A stretch of 64,000 bases of DNA from Streptomyces sp. TRM68416 (GCF_014596915.1 NZ_JACVWU010000022.1:62001-126000), one strand, 5' to 3'. Shown: positions 1 to 9,635, numbered from the stretch's first letter. Notes: generated by a model not told the origin, from the letters alone. Numbers and translations are program-made.

Positions 1-186
1 GGCTTCGCCTTCCGCCTGGCCGGCCGCGTCGACGGCCACCATGACACCGCCCGCTTCTCCTGGGAGCTGGTCAGCGAGGCCGACGGATCGGCCCCCGTCG
101 CCGGGTTCGACGTGATCACCCTGGACACCGAGGGCCGCATCCGCACCGTCCTCGGCTTCCTGGACCGGGTGCCCGCCGAGGGGTGA
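1..186 (+). CDS. SnoaL/NTF2-like protein, C-terminal part
   Basis: The gene enters from the left edge, so only its last 61 codons are visible, in frame from base 1 to a TGA at 184-186. The visible end has the pattern of the last strands of a small alpha+beta barrel: a stretch reading AGFDVITLDTEGRIRTVLGF, typical of SnoaL-like and nuclear-transport-factor-2-like proteins. Such proteins are polyketide cyclases, isomerases or orphan ligand-binding folds, so the family does not fix the reaction. Start, full length and upstream context lie outside the window. Confidence 0.6.
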   Translation, partial: GFAFRLAGRVDGHHDTARFSWELVSEADGSAPVAGFDVITLDTEGRIRTVLGFLDRVPAEG

Positions 187-260
187 CCGGGGCGTCCGCG
201 ATGAGTTTCCGCACGCGTGGCGGTCTGTTGTCACGAAGACCATCACAAGCGGAGGACGTC

Positions 261-548
261 ATGGCTACGACAGGAAAAGTGGACGCGGGGTTCACCGCCG
301 TCCTGTGCAGGCACCCCGAGAAGGGCAGCTGGACGTATGTCGCCTGGCCCGACTCGGTCGCCTTCTTCGGCACCCGCGGACTGGTCAAGGTCCGCGGCAC
401 GATCGACGGCCACCCCTTCCGGAGCTCCTTCATGGCCCTCGGCGACGGCACGCACATGCTGCCGGTGAAGGCGGAAGTGCGACGGGCGATCGGCAAGGAG
501 GAGGGGGACCGGGTGACGGTGCGGCTGGAGGAGCGACTGGGCGCGTAG
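261..548 (+). CDS. DUF1905 domain-containing protein
   Basis: A 95-residue soluble protein that fits a stand-alone DUF1905 domain: an N-terminal beta stretch (FTAVLCRHPEKGSWTYVAWP), a central KVRGTIDGHPF segment and a closing EGDRVTVRLEERLGA strand. The function of the domain is unknown; it is often found alone or fused to a bacteriocin-protection (YdeI/OmdA-like) domain, which is absent here. A longer frame opens at 183, but the ATG at 261 has a GGAGG five bases upstream and gives the family's usual length. It lies 74 bases after the SnoaL-like gene and may share its transcript. Confidence 0.75.
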   Translation: MATTGKVDAGFTAVLCRHPEKGSWTYVAWPDSVAFFGTRGLVKVRGTIDGHPFRSSFMALGDGTHMLPVKAEVRRAIGKEEGDRVTVRLEERLGA

Positions 549-640
549 CCGACGACGACGCGCGCCGGGCCGGCCGCCTTCACCGACGGCAGACCCGGCG
601 CTCCGCGCGCTCCCGGTGGGCGGGAGCGCCCGTCCGTGCC

Positions 641-1636
<996 letters not shown>

Positions 1637-1747
1637 CGCGACTCCAGAGGGGTTGGCACTCGGGGGTGGGTCCAGCCGTCTCCGACTGAACCCGGTATCC
1701 ACTCTTTCGCGACCTGCGGGCATTGGTCCAACAGGTAAATCAGATGG

Positions 1748-1772
1748 GATTGAGCGGTTACGCTGCTCAATC
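1748..1772. promoter_or_regulatory. inverted repeat abutting LysR start codon
   Basis: GATTGAGC (1748-1755) and its exact reverse complement GCTCAATC (1765-1772) flank a 9-base spacer, and the right arm ends at the base before the LysR ATG. LysR proteins bind interrupted palindromes in the divergent region between their own gene and a target. The location fits autoregulation and control of the aldo/keto reductase. Binding is inferred. Confidence 0.5.
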
Positions 1773-2660
1773 ATGGAACTGCGCCACCTCCAGCACTTCG
1801 TCGCGGTCGCCGAGGACCAGCATTTCACCCGGGCCGCCGAACGTCTGATGGTCTCCCAGTCGGGTCTGTCGGCGTCGATCCGGGCGCTGGAGCGGGAGTT
1901 GCAGACGCCGTTGTTCGTGCGGACGACGCGCAGGGTGACGCTCACGCCGGCCGGGCGGGCGCTGCTGGGCGAGGCGGAGCGGATCCTGGCGCAGGTGCGG
2001 GCCGCGCACGAGGCGGTGGCCGCGGTGCAGGGCGTGCTGCGCGGGATGCTGACGCTCGGGTCCGAGCAGTGCATCGCCGGGGTGCATGTGGCGGGGCTGC
2101 TGGCCGCGTTCCGGCGGCAGCATCCGGATGTGGAGGTCTGTCTGCGGCAGGCGGGCTCGGGCGCGCTGGCGGAGGAGGTCGCGGCCGGCCGGCTCGACCT
2201 GGCGTTCGCCGTACGGACCGCGGACGAGGACACCGACCAGCTACGGGCCGTACCGGTGACCAGCGAGCCGATGACGGTGCTGTGCCATCCGAGCCACCCG
2301 CTCGCCACCGCGGCTGCGGCGGTCACTCCGGAGGAGCTGGGCGGCGAGGTGTTCGTGGACTTCCACCCGGACTGGGGGCCGCGCCGCACCACCGACGCCG
2401 CGTTCGCCGCCGCGGGCGTGCGGCGCAGCGTCGCGCTGGAGGTGAACGACGTGCACAGCCTGCTGGACCTGGTGGACGAGAACCTCGGCATCGCCGTCGT
2501 ACCGCGTCACTTCCGGCACAAGCGGCGCTCCCTGACCGCGCTGCCGGTGAAGGGAACCGGCGAGCGGGTCTACGAGACGGTCGCGCTGCTGCCACCCCCG
2601 CAGGCCACGAGCCCGGCGGCACGGGCGCTGATGGCCCTGCTCGACATCGAGGGCGCGTGA
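1773..2660 (+). CDS. LysR family transcriptional regulator
   Basis: A 295-residue LysR-type regulator. Residues 1-60 form the winged helix-turn-helix, beginning MELRHLQHFVAVAEDQHFTR and continuing with the SQSGLSASIRALE recognition region. Residues from about 88 onward form the two-lobed co-inducer domain. The effector is unknown. The ATG at 1773 gives the family start; in-frame codons further upstream lie within the promoter. The gene is divergent from an aldo/keto reductase, and a palindrome touches its start codon, which suggests a short or leaderless 5' end or repression by occlusion. Confidence 0.93.
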   Translation: MELRHLQHFVAVAEDQHFTRAAERLMVSQSGLSASIRALERELQTPLFVRTTRRVTLTPAGRALLGEAERILAQVRAAHEAVAAVQGVLRGMLTLGSEQCIAGVHVAGLLAAFRRQHPDVEVCLRQAGSGALAEEVAAGRLDLAFAVRTADEDTDQLRAVPVTSEPMTVLCHPSHPLATAAAAVTPEELGGEVFVDFHPDWGPRRTTDAAFAAAGVRRSVALEVNDVHSLLDLVDENLGIAVVPRHFRHKRRSLTALPVKGTGERVYETVALLPPPQATSPAARALMALLDIEGA

Positions 2661-2687
2661 CGGACGGCTTTGCGTGAGGGTGGAGGC

Positions 2688-3197
2688 ATGCATGCCAAGG
2701 ACATCCTCATTGACGGATACAGCCGCATCCAGGAAGAGGTCCACGCCGCCGTCGAAGGCCTGGACCCCGACGCCCTGCACGCCCGTCCGGCCGCCGACGC
2801 CAACTCCGTCGCCTGGCTGATCTGGCATCTCACCCGCGTCCAGGACGACCACGTCGCCGACGCCTTCGGCCTGGACCAGGTGTGGCTGGCCCAGGACTGG
2901 AACAAGGCCTTCGGCCTCGACCTGCCGCCCCACGACACCGGCTACGGTCACAGCGCCGCGCAGGTCGCCAAGGTGCGGGTCGACTCGGCCGGCCTGCTGA
3001 CCGGCTACTACGACGCCGTGCACGCCCAGACCCTCGGGGCGCTGCGTGAACTGGCCGCCAAGGATCTGGAGCGCATCGTGGACGAGCGCTGGGATCCCCC
3101 GGTCACTCTGGGCGTACGGCTGGTCAGCGTCCTGTCCGACGATCTCCAGCACGTCGGACAGGCCGCCTATGTGCGCGGGCTGCTTCAGAGCGCGTAA
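2688..3197 (+). CDS. DinB family protein (DUF664-like)
   Basis: A 169-residue helical-bundle protein. The family's metal-binding histidines sit in WLIWHLTRVQDDHVAD (about residues 44-60) and near the C-terminus in SDDLQHVGQAAYVRGL. DinB-like/DUF664 proteins include thiol-dependent transferases and isomerases that use mycothiol or bacillithiol in their groups; the substrate here is not predictable. GAGGG lies seven bases before the ATG. Its last 13 bases overlap the end of the convergent adenosine deaminase gene. Confidence 0.82.
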   Translation: MHAKDILIDGYSRIQEEVHAAVEGLDPDALHARPAADANSVAWLIWHLTRVQDDHVADAFGLDQVWLAQDWNKAFGLDLPPHDTGYGHSAAQVAKVRVDSAGLLTGYYDAVHAQTLGALRELAAKDLERIVDERWDPPVTLGVRLVSVLSDDLQHVGQAAYVRGLLQSA

Positions 3198-4249
3198 CCG
3201 GGCAGGACGACGTCCTCGATGAGGGCCTTGCGCTCGTCGAACGGGATGAACGCGCTCTTGAGGGCGTTCACGGTGACCGTGCGCAGGTCCTCGACCGTCC
3301 AGCCGGCCTCCTCCACCAGCAGGGACATCTCGCGCGTCATCGTCGTGCCGGACACCAGGCGGTTGTCGGTGTTGAGGGTGACACGGAAGCCGAGGTCCTT
3401 CAGCGCGGTGATGGGGTGTTCGGCGATCGAGGTGGCGGCGCCGGTCTGGAGGTTGGAGGTGGGGCACATCTCCAGGGCGATACGGCGGTCGCGCACCCAG
3501 CCGGCCAGGCGGCCGAGCTTGCCGTCGACGATGTCGTCGGTGATGCGCACGCCGTGGCCGAGGCGCTGGGCGCCGCAGATCTGAAGTGCCTGGTGGATGC
3601 TGGACAGGCCGTCGGCCTCACCGGCGTGGATGGTGAAGGGCACGCTCTCGCGGCGCAGGTGCTCGAAGGCGGCCAGGTGGTCGGCGGCGGGGAACCCGGC
3701 CTCGGCACCGGCGATGTCGAAGCCGACGACACCGGCGTCCCGGAAGGCCACGGCGAGGTCGGCGGCCTCGCGCACCCGGTCGAACATGCGCATGCCGCAC
3801 AGCAGGGTGCCGACCCGGACCGGGGTGCCCGCGGCCGCGGCCTTCGCCATGCCGGCGGCGAGGCCCTCCTGGACGGTCTCGACGACCTCGGCGAGGCTCA
3901 GCCCGCCATTGGTGTTCAGCTCGGGGGCGTAGCGCACCTCGCCGTAGACGACACCGTCGGCGGCCAGGTCGAGGACGTACTCCTCGGCGGTGCGCAGCAG
4001 GCCCTCGCGGGTCTGCATCACGGCGAGGGTGTGCTCGAAGGTGGCGATGTAGCGGACCAGGTCGCCGGAGTTCGCGGCCTCGAAGTACCAGGCGGCGAGC
4101 TCGTCCGGGTCGGTGGTGGGCAGGGCGTGGCCGACCGTCTCGGCGAGCTCCACCACGGTGGCGGGGCGCAGGCCGCCGTCGAGGTGGTCGTGCAGGACGG
4201 CCTTGGGGAGGCGACGGATCACTTCGGCGTCTACGCGCGTAGCAGTCAT
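3185..4249 (-). CDS. add: adenosine deaminase
   Basis: A 354-residue zinc hydrolase converting adenosine and deoxyadenosine to inosine and deoxyinosine in purine salvage. Expected catalytic landmarks are present: the HDH zinc pair (His20, His22), the TIHAGEADG segment with zinc His and catalytic Glu near residue 205, RLGHGVRI, and TLNTDNR carrying the last metal-binding Asp near residue 290. Length and motif order fit family members. It lies 44 bases downstream of the VOC gene on the same strand and is probably cotranscribed with it. The spacer contains only a weak GAAAG-type ribosome site. Confidence 0.95.
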   Translation of the reverse strand: MTATRVDAEVIRRLPKAVLHDHLDGGLRPATVVELAETVGHALPTTDPDELAAWYFEAANSGDLVRYIATFEHTLAVMQTREGLLRTAEEYVLDLAADGVVYGEVRYAPELNTNGGLSLAEVVETVQEGLAAGMAKAAAAGTPVRVGTLLCGMRMFDRVREAADLAVAFRDAGVVGFDIAGAEAGFPAADHLAAFEHLRRESVPFTIHAGEADGLSSIHQALQICGAQRLGHGVRITDDIVDGKLGRLAGWVRDRRIALEMCPTSNLQTGAATSIAEHPITALKDLGFRVTLNTDNRLVSGTTMTREMSLLVEEAGWTVEDLRTVTVNALKSAFIPFDERKALIEDVVLPGYAL

Positions 4250-4293
4250 GGTGCAGTCTTTCTGAGCGGGGTACTTCGGGGAGCGGAAGGAGG

Positions 4294-4686
4294 TCAGTCG
4301 GCGGGCTGGAGCAGGTCCCAGCGGTTGCCGTACAGGTCCTGGAAGACGACGACCGAGCCGTACCGCTCGTGGCGCGGCTCCTCCAGGAAGGTCACGCCAG
4401 CGGCGAGCATGCGGGCGTGGTCGCGGCCGAAGTCGTCGGTGTGCAGGAAGAACCCGACCCGTCCGCCGGTCTGGTCGCCGACCCGTGCGTGCTGCGCGTC
4501 GCCCTTGGCGCGGGCCAGCAGCAGCGCGGTGCCCTGGTCCGCGCTTCCGGGCTCCACGACGACCCAGCGGGAGCCGTCGGGGCGAGGCGTGTCCTCGACG
4601 AGCCGGAATCCGAGGGCCTCGGTGTAGAAGCGGATCGCCTCGTCGTAGTCGTCGACGACGAGGGTGACCAGGGCGATGCGTCTCAT
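4294..4686 (-). CDS. VOC (glyoxalase/bleomycin-resistance fold) protein
   Basis: A 130-residue single vicinal-oxygen-chelate unit: two beta-alpha-beta-beta-beta modules, starting RIALVTLVVDDYDEAIRFYT and ending VVVFQDLYGNRWDLLQ. The EA(I)RFYTEALGF and DLYGNRWDL signatures are typical of small VOC proteins, which cover glyoxalases, dioxygenases and drug-binding proteins; the substrate cannot be named. It is the probable first gene of a two-gene unit with adenosine deaminase. The AT-richer stretch at 4720-4745 just upstream may hold the promoter, though no consensus hexamer pair was clear. Confidence 0.85.
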   Translation of the reverse strand: MRRIALVTLVVDDYDEAIRFYTEALGFRLVEDTPRPDGSRWVVVEPGSADQGTALLLARAKGDAQHARVGDQTGGRVGFFLHTDDFGRDHARMLAAGVTFLEEPRHERYGSVVVFQDLYGNRWDLLQPAD

Positions 4687-4855
4687 CGGAGCCTTTCGGG
4701 ACGTGCGATTGACGGGAGAGGTTATACGTAAAACTTATGGAACGCCAGTCCGTACGTCACATGCGCTCTCAGCCCCTCGACCTAGGCCGGGTCCGGGCCG
4801 GACCTAGACCCGCCGCCCGAGGCGCGCGGCCCCCTTGATCGGTAGCGTCCGGGGC

Positions 4856-5314
4856 ATGACGATCACCGGCATACCCCGCACCCCCGAACAGCGCAGGCGT
4901 GACGTGCTGGAGCGGCTGGAGCGGGAGATGGACATCTGGGTGGCCTCGGCGGACGCCGAGGGGGTGCCGTGCCTGGTCGCGCTCTGGTTCGTCTGGGACG
5001 GCGAGGCCCTGTGGCTGGCGACACGGCCGACCAATCCCACGGGCCGCAATCTGCGCACCGGCGCGCGCACGCGGCTGGCGTTCGGGGACACCCGCGATGT
5101 CGTGCTCATCGACGGTGACGTGGAGACGTTCACCGCGCACGAGGTGCCCGTGGCTGCAGCGGAGGCGTTCCTCGCGAAGACCGGGTGGGATCCGCGCGAG
5201 GAGGCGCCTTCGTACGCGTACTTCCGGGTGCGGCCCCGGGCGGTGCAGGCCTGGCACGAGGTGCGGGAGCTGCCCCGGCGGCATCTCATGCGGGACGGGG
5301 TGTGGGTGGTCTGA
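4856..5314 (+). CDS. pyridoxamine 5'-phosphate oxidase-like flavin protein
   Basis: A 152-residue split-barrel protein of the pyridoxamine-phosphate-oxidase/F420-binding type. The segment PCLVALWFVWDGEALWLATR (about 40-60) and GARTRLAFGDTRDVVLIDGDV are the standard beta-hairpins that bind FMN or F420 in this fold. Family members reduce biliverdin, quinones or other F420 substrates, or simply bind flavin; no specific reaction can be assigned. The ATG at 4856 lacks a good ribosome site, but TAGCGT ends seven bases upstream, the spacing expected for a leaderless transcript. Confidence 0.8.
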   Translation: MTITGIPRTPEQRRRDVLERLEREMDIWVASADAEGVPCLVALWFVWDGEALWLATRPTNPTGRNLRTGARTRLAFGDTRDVVLIDGDVETFTAHEVPVAAAEAFLAKTGWDPREEAPSYAYFRVRPRAVQAWHEVRELPRRHLMRDGVWVV

Positions 5315-5687
5315 GCCCGCGGTCGGGGGCGTGGGGCATTGCGGCAGCGCCTCGGCTGGTGCCGCAGGTAGGGGTGCTCATGCGGGGGTTGCCGGTGCCG
5401 GCCGATGCACCCCGGCCCTCAGCGCGACGCACGGCGGAAGCTCGGCGTCTCCCCGTCGGGAACGGCCGCACCTCGGCCATCCGCCGGCTCGCCCTCCGAG
5501 CCCCGGCGCCCGTCATCGCCCAGGCAGTCGGCTCCCGCGACGGGAGCACCGCCCGAATCGCCACCGGCGCCGGAGCCTCCTGGAAGGGCCGCGCGCCCGG
5601 TGACCTCACACGCCGACCGGTCCCCTCGTCCTACGCGCCGGGCGAAAGGTCACCCCACTCGGCGGTCTACGCCCCACAGTGGTGGCC
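5315..5687. other. 373-base stretch holding an integrase-tail remnant
   Basis: No intact gene is supported here. The only recognisable content is the decayed recombinase tail at 5461-5616, described separately. The remaining sequence is GC-rich with several overlapping open frames of no family likeness. The last 40 bases should hold the promoter of the metallophosphoesterase gene. Confidence 0.5.
5461..5616 (+). pseudogene. remnant of an integrase-like C-terminus
   Basis: In frame from 5461 the translation contains SAIRRLALRAPAPVIAQAVG followed by a TARIATGAGASWKGRAPGDL block. From memory, tails of the form APAPVVAxALGxxxxTTxRxxxxAGxTWxxYAPGD end many actinobacterial site-specific integrases and related phage or element proteins. 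The rest of the enzyme, including any catalytic Arg/His/Tyr region, is missing upstream, and the tail itself has drifted (GSWK in place of GTWx). This looks like a scar of a lost mobile element; the match is by eye only. Confidence 0.45.
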
Positions 5688-6449
5688 ATGCTGAACCGAG
5701 TAGCCGTTCTGTCCGACATCCACGGAGTCCTGCCGGCCGTGGAGGCAGTACTCGCCGAACCCGACGTCAGCGCTGCCGATCGCATCGTGCTGACCGGAGA
5801 CATCACCGCCGGCCCACAACCGGTCGAGGTTCTCGACCTCCTGACCGGCCTCGGCGACCGCGTCGTCTGGATCAGTGGCAACGCCGACCGGGAACTGCTC
5901 GAATACCGCCGGGGGCAGCGCGACACAATCCCTGATCCGATCGCCCCGTGGGCAGCCGAACAGCTCCGCGAGGACCATCTCGACCTTCTCGGCTCGCTTC
6001 CCCGATCCCTTTCCCTGTCCGTGGACGGGCTGGGAAAGGTGCTGTTCTGCCACGCCACCCCGCGCGACGACGAGGAGGTCGTCCTGGTCGACTCCCGCCT
6101 CGACCGCTGGGAGGAAGTCTTCGGCGGACTCGACGCCGGCATCCGCACCGTGGTCTGCGGCCACACCCACATGCCCTTCGTCCGCCTCGCCCACGGCCGA
6201 CTCGTGATCAATCCCGGCAGCGTCGGCATGCCCTACGGGCGAACCGGAGCACACTGGGCCCTCCTGGGCCCGGGCGTCGAACTCCGCACCACGCACTTCG
6301 ACCTCCGAGCGGCAGCCACCCGGCTCAGCCGGGACTCGTCCTACCCCGACATCGCCGCATGGGCCGACTACTTCCTGCACGCTCGCGCGACCGACGCCGA
6401 CGCCCTCACCGCCTTCGCCCCACGGGACGGACGCGACCACGGCCCGTGA
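5688..6449 (+). CDS. metallophosphoesterase (YfcE/MJ0936-like)
   Basis: A 253-residue calcineurin-like phosphoesterase. The dinuclear metal site is complete: DIH (Asp10, His12), GDI (Asp38), GNAD (Asn65) and the C-terminal CGHTHMPF box near residue 160, followed by VINPGSVGMPYGR, typical of the YfcE/MJ0936 branch that hydrolyses phosphodiesters. One small difference is GNAD where GNHD or GNCD is common. The natural substrate is unknown. GTG codons at 5679 and 5682 are in frame, but ATG 5688 best fits the family start. The gene converges on the SARP gene. Confidence 0.87.
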   Translation: MLNRVAVLSDIHGVLPAVEAVLAEPDVSAADRIVLTGDITAGPQPVEVLDLLTGLGDRVVWISGNADRELLEYRRGQRDTIPDPIAPWAAEQLREDHLDLLGSLPRSLSLSVDGLGKVLFCHATPRDDEEVVLVDSRLDRWEEVFGGLDAGIRTVVCGHTHMPFVRLAHGRLVINPGSVGMPYGRTGAHWALLGPGVELRTTHFDLRAAATRLSRDSSYPDIAAWADYFLHARATDADALTAFAPRDGRDHGP

Positions 6450-6540
6450 CCCTCGCCCCATCCACGACACGGGCAGCCGAGCCGTCCTCGTTGCAGGCAG
6501 GCCCTGGCGCGACGGCCCGTCTCCTCTCTCGCGGTGCCTG

Positions 6541-9474
6541 TTACAGCGCGTCGGTGCCCCGGAGGGCCGCGTGATCCGGTGTGTCCAGGGCGAGCCGCAC
6601 ACCGTCCCGGGTGGATGCGCCCTGGGACCATGCCGCCTCGTACTCCCGGGTGCCCAGGGCCTGGCGCACCCGGTGTTCGGTGGTGACGTGGGCTTCATGG
6701 AACGGGCGCAGTCCGATGAGAGCGACTCCGGTGTCCTGTCGCAGGCGGTGGGCAGCGCCCAGAAGCCGCGCCGCCTGTGCGTGGTGGCCGGTGGCCGCCA
6801 TGGCCCAGGCCAGCGTCTCGGCGCCCCAGACCGGGCCCCAGCTGTCGCCGAGGCCCCATTGGCGGCCCAGCGCCTCGCGCAGGTGGGCCGGGGACCGCTC
6901 GGCCGTGCCGTGTCGGAGTTCGAACAGTCCGGTGCACCACTGGGCCCAGGTACGGGCCCACTCGGCACCGCTCTCCGCGGCCTCCACGACGTACGCGTCG
7001 AGGGCCGCGCGGGCCGAGGCGCGGTCGCCGAGGAACGCCTCGGCCATGGCCCAAAGCATCGTGGCCATATGTGCGTCACCCCGCTGGCCCGCCGCGCGGA
7101 ACCGGTCCCGTGCCTCGGCCAGAAGAGCGCAGGAGCGCGGGTCGCCCCGGACGAGCATGGCGTGAGCGCCTTCGATGAAGGTCACCGGCGGAGCCGCCGC
7201 ACCGTCGGGGAGTTCGCTCGCCAGGGTCCGGCATTCGGCCAGAAACGCCTCGGCGGAGGGGTTGTCCCCCTGGCACAGTGCGATCCACGCCTTCATCGCC
7301 AGCCCTCCCGCGACCAGGGGCGGCGGTGCGTCGGTGGGCAGCGCGAGGAGGCGTTCCAGCCAGTGCCGTCCCTCGCCCAACGTACTGTTGAAGAACCAGC
7401 ACCGGGTGCGGGCGAGGTTGACGGCGATCTCGAGGCCGGCGTCCACGCGGTCCTGGCGCGTGGTGCAGAAGTCCAGCGCGGTACGGAAGTTGGGAAGTTC
7501 GGTCCGTAGCCGGATCAGCCAGTCGGCTTCCCCCGGTCCGCACCACTCGTCGCCGGCGCGCACGGCCATCATCCGGTAGCACTCGCTGTGCCGGAGGCGG
7601 AGCTTTGTCGCGCCGCCCTGTTCGCGGAGCCGTTGCTGACCGTACTGGCGAACGGTTTCGAGCAGGCTGTACCGGGCCCGGTCGCCCGAACTGTTCACCG
7701 CCACGATCGACTTGTTCACCAGCCCGGCCAGCAGGTTCAGCACGTCCTCACGGGCGATGCCCTCCCCCGCGCACACCGTCTCGGCCGCCTCCAGGTCGAA
7801 TCCGTCGGAGAACACCGACAGACGGTTCCAGAGCAACTGCTCCTGCTGGGTGCACAGGTCGTAGCTCCAGTCGACCACACCGCGCAGAGTGTGCTGGTAG
7901 CGGGCGGAGGGGGGACCGTACGGCGCGGACAGCAAGCGGAACCTGTCGTCGAGGCGTTCCAGGATCTCGTCGGCCGTCATGGTGCTCAGCCGTACCGCCG
8001 CCAGTTCGATCGCGAGCGGAATCCCGTCCAGCCGTCGGCACAACTGCGCGATCGCGTCCCGGTTGCGGGTGGTGAGCCGGAACTCGGGGGCAGCGGCGAC
8101 GGCACGGTCCACGAACAGCCGGACGGCCTCGGAGCGTTCCGCCGTGCCGTCCTGCGCGCACAGCGCGCCGTCGGCCCTCCGGGTCGGCGAGGGGGCGTCG
8201 GGGACGGTGAGGGAGGGCACCGTCAGGACGTGTTCGCCGGGAATCCCCAGCCGCTGTCTGCTGGTGGCCAGTACGCGCAGTCCGGGTGCCGCCCGCGCCA
8301 TCCGCAGGACCAGGGCCGCGACGTCGTCGACCAGATGCTCGCAGTTGTCGAGGACGACCAGGAGCCGCCGGTCGCGCAGATGGTCCACGATGGTGTCCAC
8401 GGCGGGCCGAGCGGAATGGTCACGCCGCCCGAGGGCTTCGGCGACGGCCCGGCCGAGGAGTTCGGGATCGGTCAGGGGCGCGAGGTCCGCGAGTCTGACG
8501 CCGTCCGCGAACGCCGGTTCCAGCTCCGCCGCCACCCGCAGCGCGAGCCTGGTCTTGCCGACGCCGCCGACTCCGGTGAGGGTGACCACCCGGGCGGGTG
8601 TCAGCAGGGCGCGCACCTCGGCCAGTTCTGCTGTCCGGCCGATGAACGTGGTCATTTCGCTCGGCAGGTTCCCCGCGCCACGCGGGCGCGCGGCCGCCGC
8701 CCTGTCGGGTGTTTCACCCAGGTCCGGTGCGGCGGCCAGCAGCCGCTGGTGCAGTCTCCTGAGCTCCGCCCCTGGGGCGACTCCCAGTTCGTCGGCCAGC
8801 AGTCGGGCGACCTCGCGGTAGCACCCCAGTGCTTCTCCCTGCCGCTCGCAGCGGGCGAGCGCCAGCATCCGCTGGGCCCAGAAACGTTCGCGCAGCGGGT
8901 GGGCCCCGATGAGTGCGCGCAGTTCCGGCAGCACGTCGGCGGACCGGCCCAGCGCGAGGTCGGCGTCGATCCTCAGCTCCAGTGCGGCCAGACGCCGTTC
9001 GTTCAGGGCGGGCACGAAGTCGTCGAGGAGGTCCGCTGGGAGATCGGAGAGCGGTTCGCCGCGCCACAGCGCCAGTGCCTCGCACAGCGCTTGTGCCGCG
9101 CTCGCCGCCCGTCCGTCCTTCAGAGCGGTGCGGCCCTGGAGGGTGAGGGCGGTGAAGCGGTGCAGGTCCAGGGTGTCCGGGTCGACTTTGATCACGTAGC
9201 CGCGGGGGTGGGTGACCACGGGCGTGCCGTCCGCGGGGCAGTCGAGGACACGGCGCAGGCGCAGTACGTAGTTCTGGAGCGTGTTGCGGGCCTCCTTCGG
9301 GGGGCGGTCGCCCCACAGGCGGCTCATCAGCCGGTCCACGGTGACCACTTGGTCGGCCTCGGCCAGCAACGCGGCGAGCAGCAGCCGGAGTTTGGCCGCG
9401 CCGATGACCACTGGGTGCCCGTCACGCCGGACTTCCAGCGGCCCCAGGATCCTGAATTCGTACCGTGCGCTCAC
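6541..9474 (-). CDS. SARP family regulator with NB-ARC ATPase and TPR domains
   Basis: A 977-residue AfsR-type pathway activator. Residues 1-95 form an OmpR-like winged helix (YEFRILGPLEV to LQNYVLRLRRVL). Residues about 100-250 are the bacterial transcriptional activation domain (GEALGCYREVARLLADELG). From about residue 300 there is a STAND/NB-ARC ATPase with Walker A GVGGVGKTR, Walker B LLVVLDNCEHL and LATSRQRLGI. The C-terminal third is helical, TPR-like. The start is GTG at 9474 with GAGGGA just upstream; upstream codons in the same frame belong to the promoter. It is divergent from the prenyltransferase/tryptophanase pair and is the obvious candidate activator for it. The TAA stop is unusual among these genes. 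Confidence 0.93.
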   Translation of the reverse strand: MSARYEFRILGPLEVRRDGHPVVIGAAKLRLLLAALLAEADQVVTVDRLMSRLWGDRPPKEARNTLQNYVLRLRRVLDCPADGTPVVTHPRGYVIKVDPDTLDLHRFTALTLQGRTALKDGRAASAAQALCEALALWRGEPLSDLPADLLDDFVPALNERRLAALELRIDADLALGRSADVLPELRALIGAHPLRERFWAQRMLALARCERQGEALGCYREVARLLADELGVAPGAELRRLHQRLLAAAPDLGETPDRAAAARPRGAGNLPSEMTTFIGRTAELAEVRALLTPARVVTLTGVGGVGKTRLALRVAAELEPAFADGVRLADLAPLTDPELLGRAVAEALGRRDHSARPAVDTIVDHLRDRRLLVVLDNCEHLVDDVAALVLRMARAAPGLRVLATSRQRLGIPGEHVLTVPSLTVPDAPSPTRRADGALCAQDGTAERSEAVRLFVDRAVAAAPEFRLTTRNRDAIAQLCRRLDGIPLAIELAAVRLSTMTADEILERLDDRFRLLSAPYGPPSARYQHTLRGVVDWSYDLCTQQEQLLWNRLSVFSDGFDLEAAETVCAGEGIAREDVLNLLAGLVNKSIVAVNSSGDRARYSLLETVRQYGQQRLREQGGATKLRLRHSECYRMMAVRAGDEWCGPGEADWLIRLRTELPNFRTALDFCTTRQDRVDAGLEIAVNLARTRCWFFNSTLGEGRHWLERLLALPTDAPPPLVAGGLAMKAWIALCQGDNPSAEAFLAECRTLASELPDGAAAPPVTFIEGAHAMLVRGDPRSCALLAEARDRFRAAGQRGDAHMATMLWAMAEAFLGDRASARAALDAYVVEAAESGAEWARTWAQWCTGLFELRHGTAERSPAHLREALGRQWGLGDSWGPVWGAETLAWAMAATGHHAQAARLLGAAHRLRQDTGVALIGLRPFHEAHVTTEHRVRQALGTREYEAAWSQGASTRDGVRLALDTPDHAALRGTDAL

Positions 9475-9509
9475 TGCTCCCTCGGTGATCCATTCCCAGG
9501 TTCCGCGAG

Positions 9510-9525
9510 CATACGACACCGTATG
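9510..9525. promoter_or_regulatory. palindrome in the SARP-prenyltransferase divergent promoter
   Basis: CATACG (9510-9515) and CGTATG (9520-9525) form a perfect inverted repeat around a 4-base spacer, 35 bases upstream of the SARP start. A dimeric repressor or activator could bind here; no cognate regulator is evident in the window. Confidence 0.4.
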
Positions 9526-9556
9526 ACCGGAGCGCGACTGCACGTAATCACGGCGC

Positions 9557-9574
9557 GACCGGGAGGTGACCGGG
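9557..9574 (+). promoter_or_regulatory. 11-bp-period direct heptamer repeat, candidate SARP box
   Basis: GACCGGG occurs at 9557-9563 and again at 9568-9574, an exact repeat with 11-base periodicity. A related GACCGGA lies at 9525-9531. SARP activators characteristically bind heptamer direct repeats separated by four bases upstream of target promoters. The site is about 60 bases before the prenyltransferase start, a plausible position for activation by the adjacent SARP. Confidence 0.45.
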
Positions 9575-9635
9575 GCGACGGCGGCGACTGGAACGGTGGG
9601 GACCGTCTTGACGTCAGGTGTCCCTGGAGCCCGCA

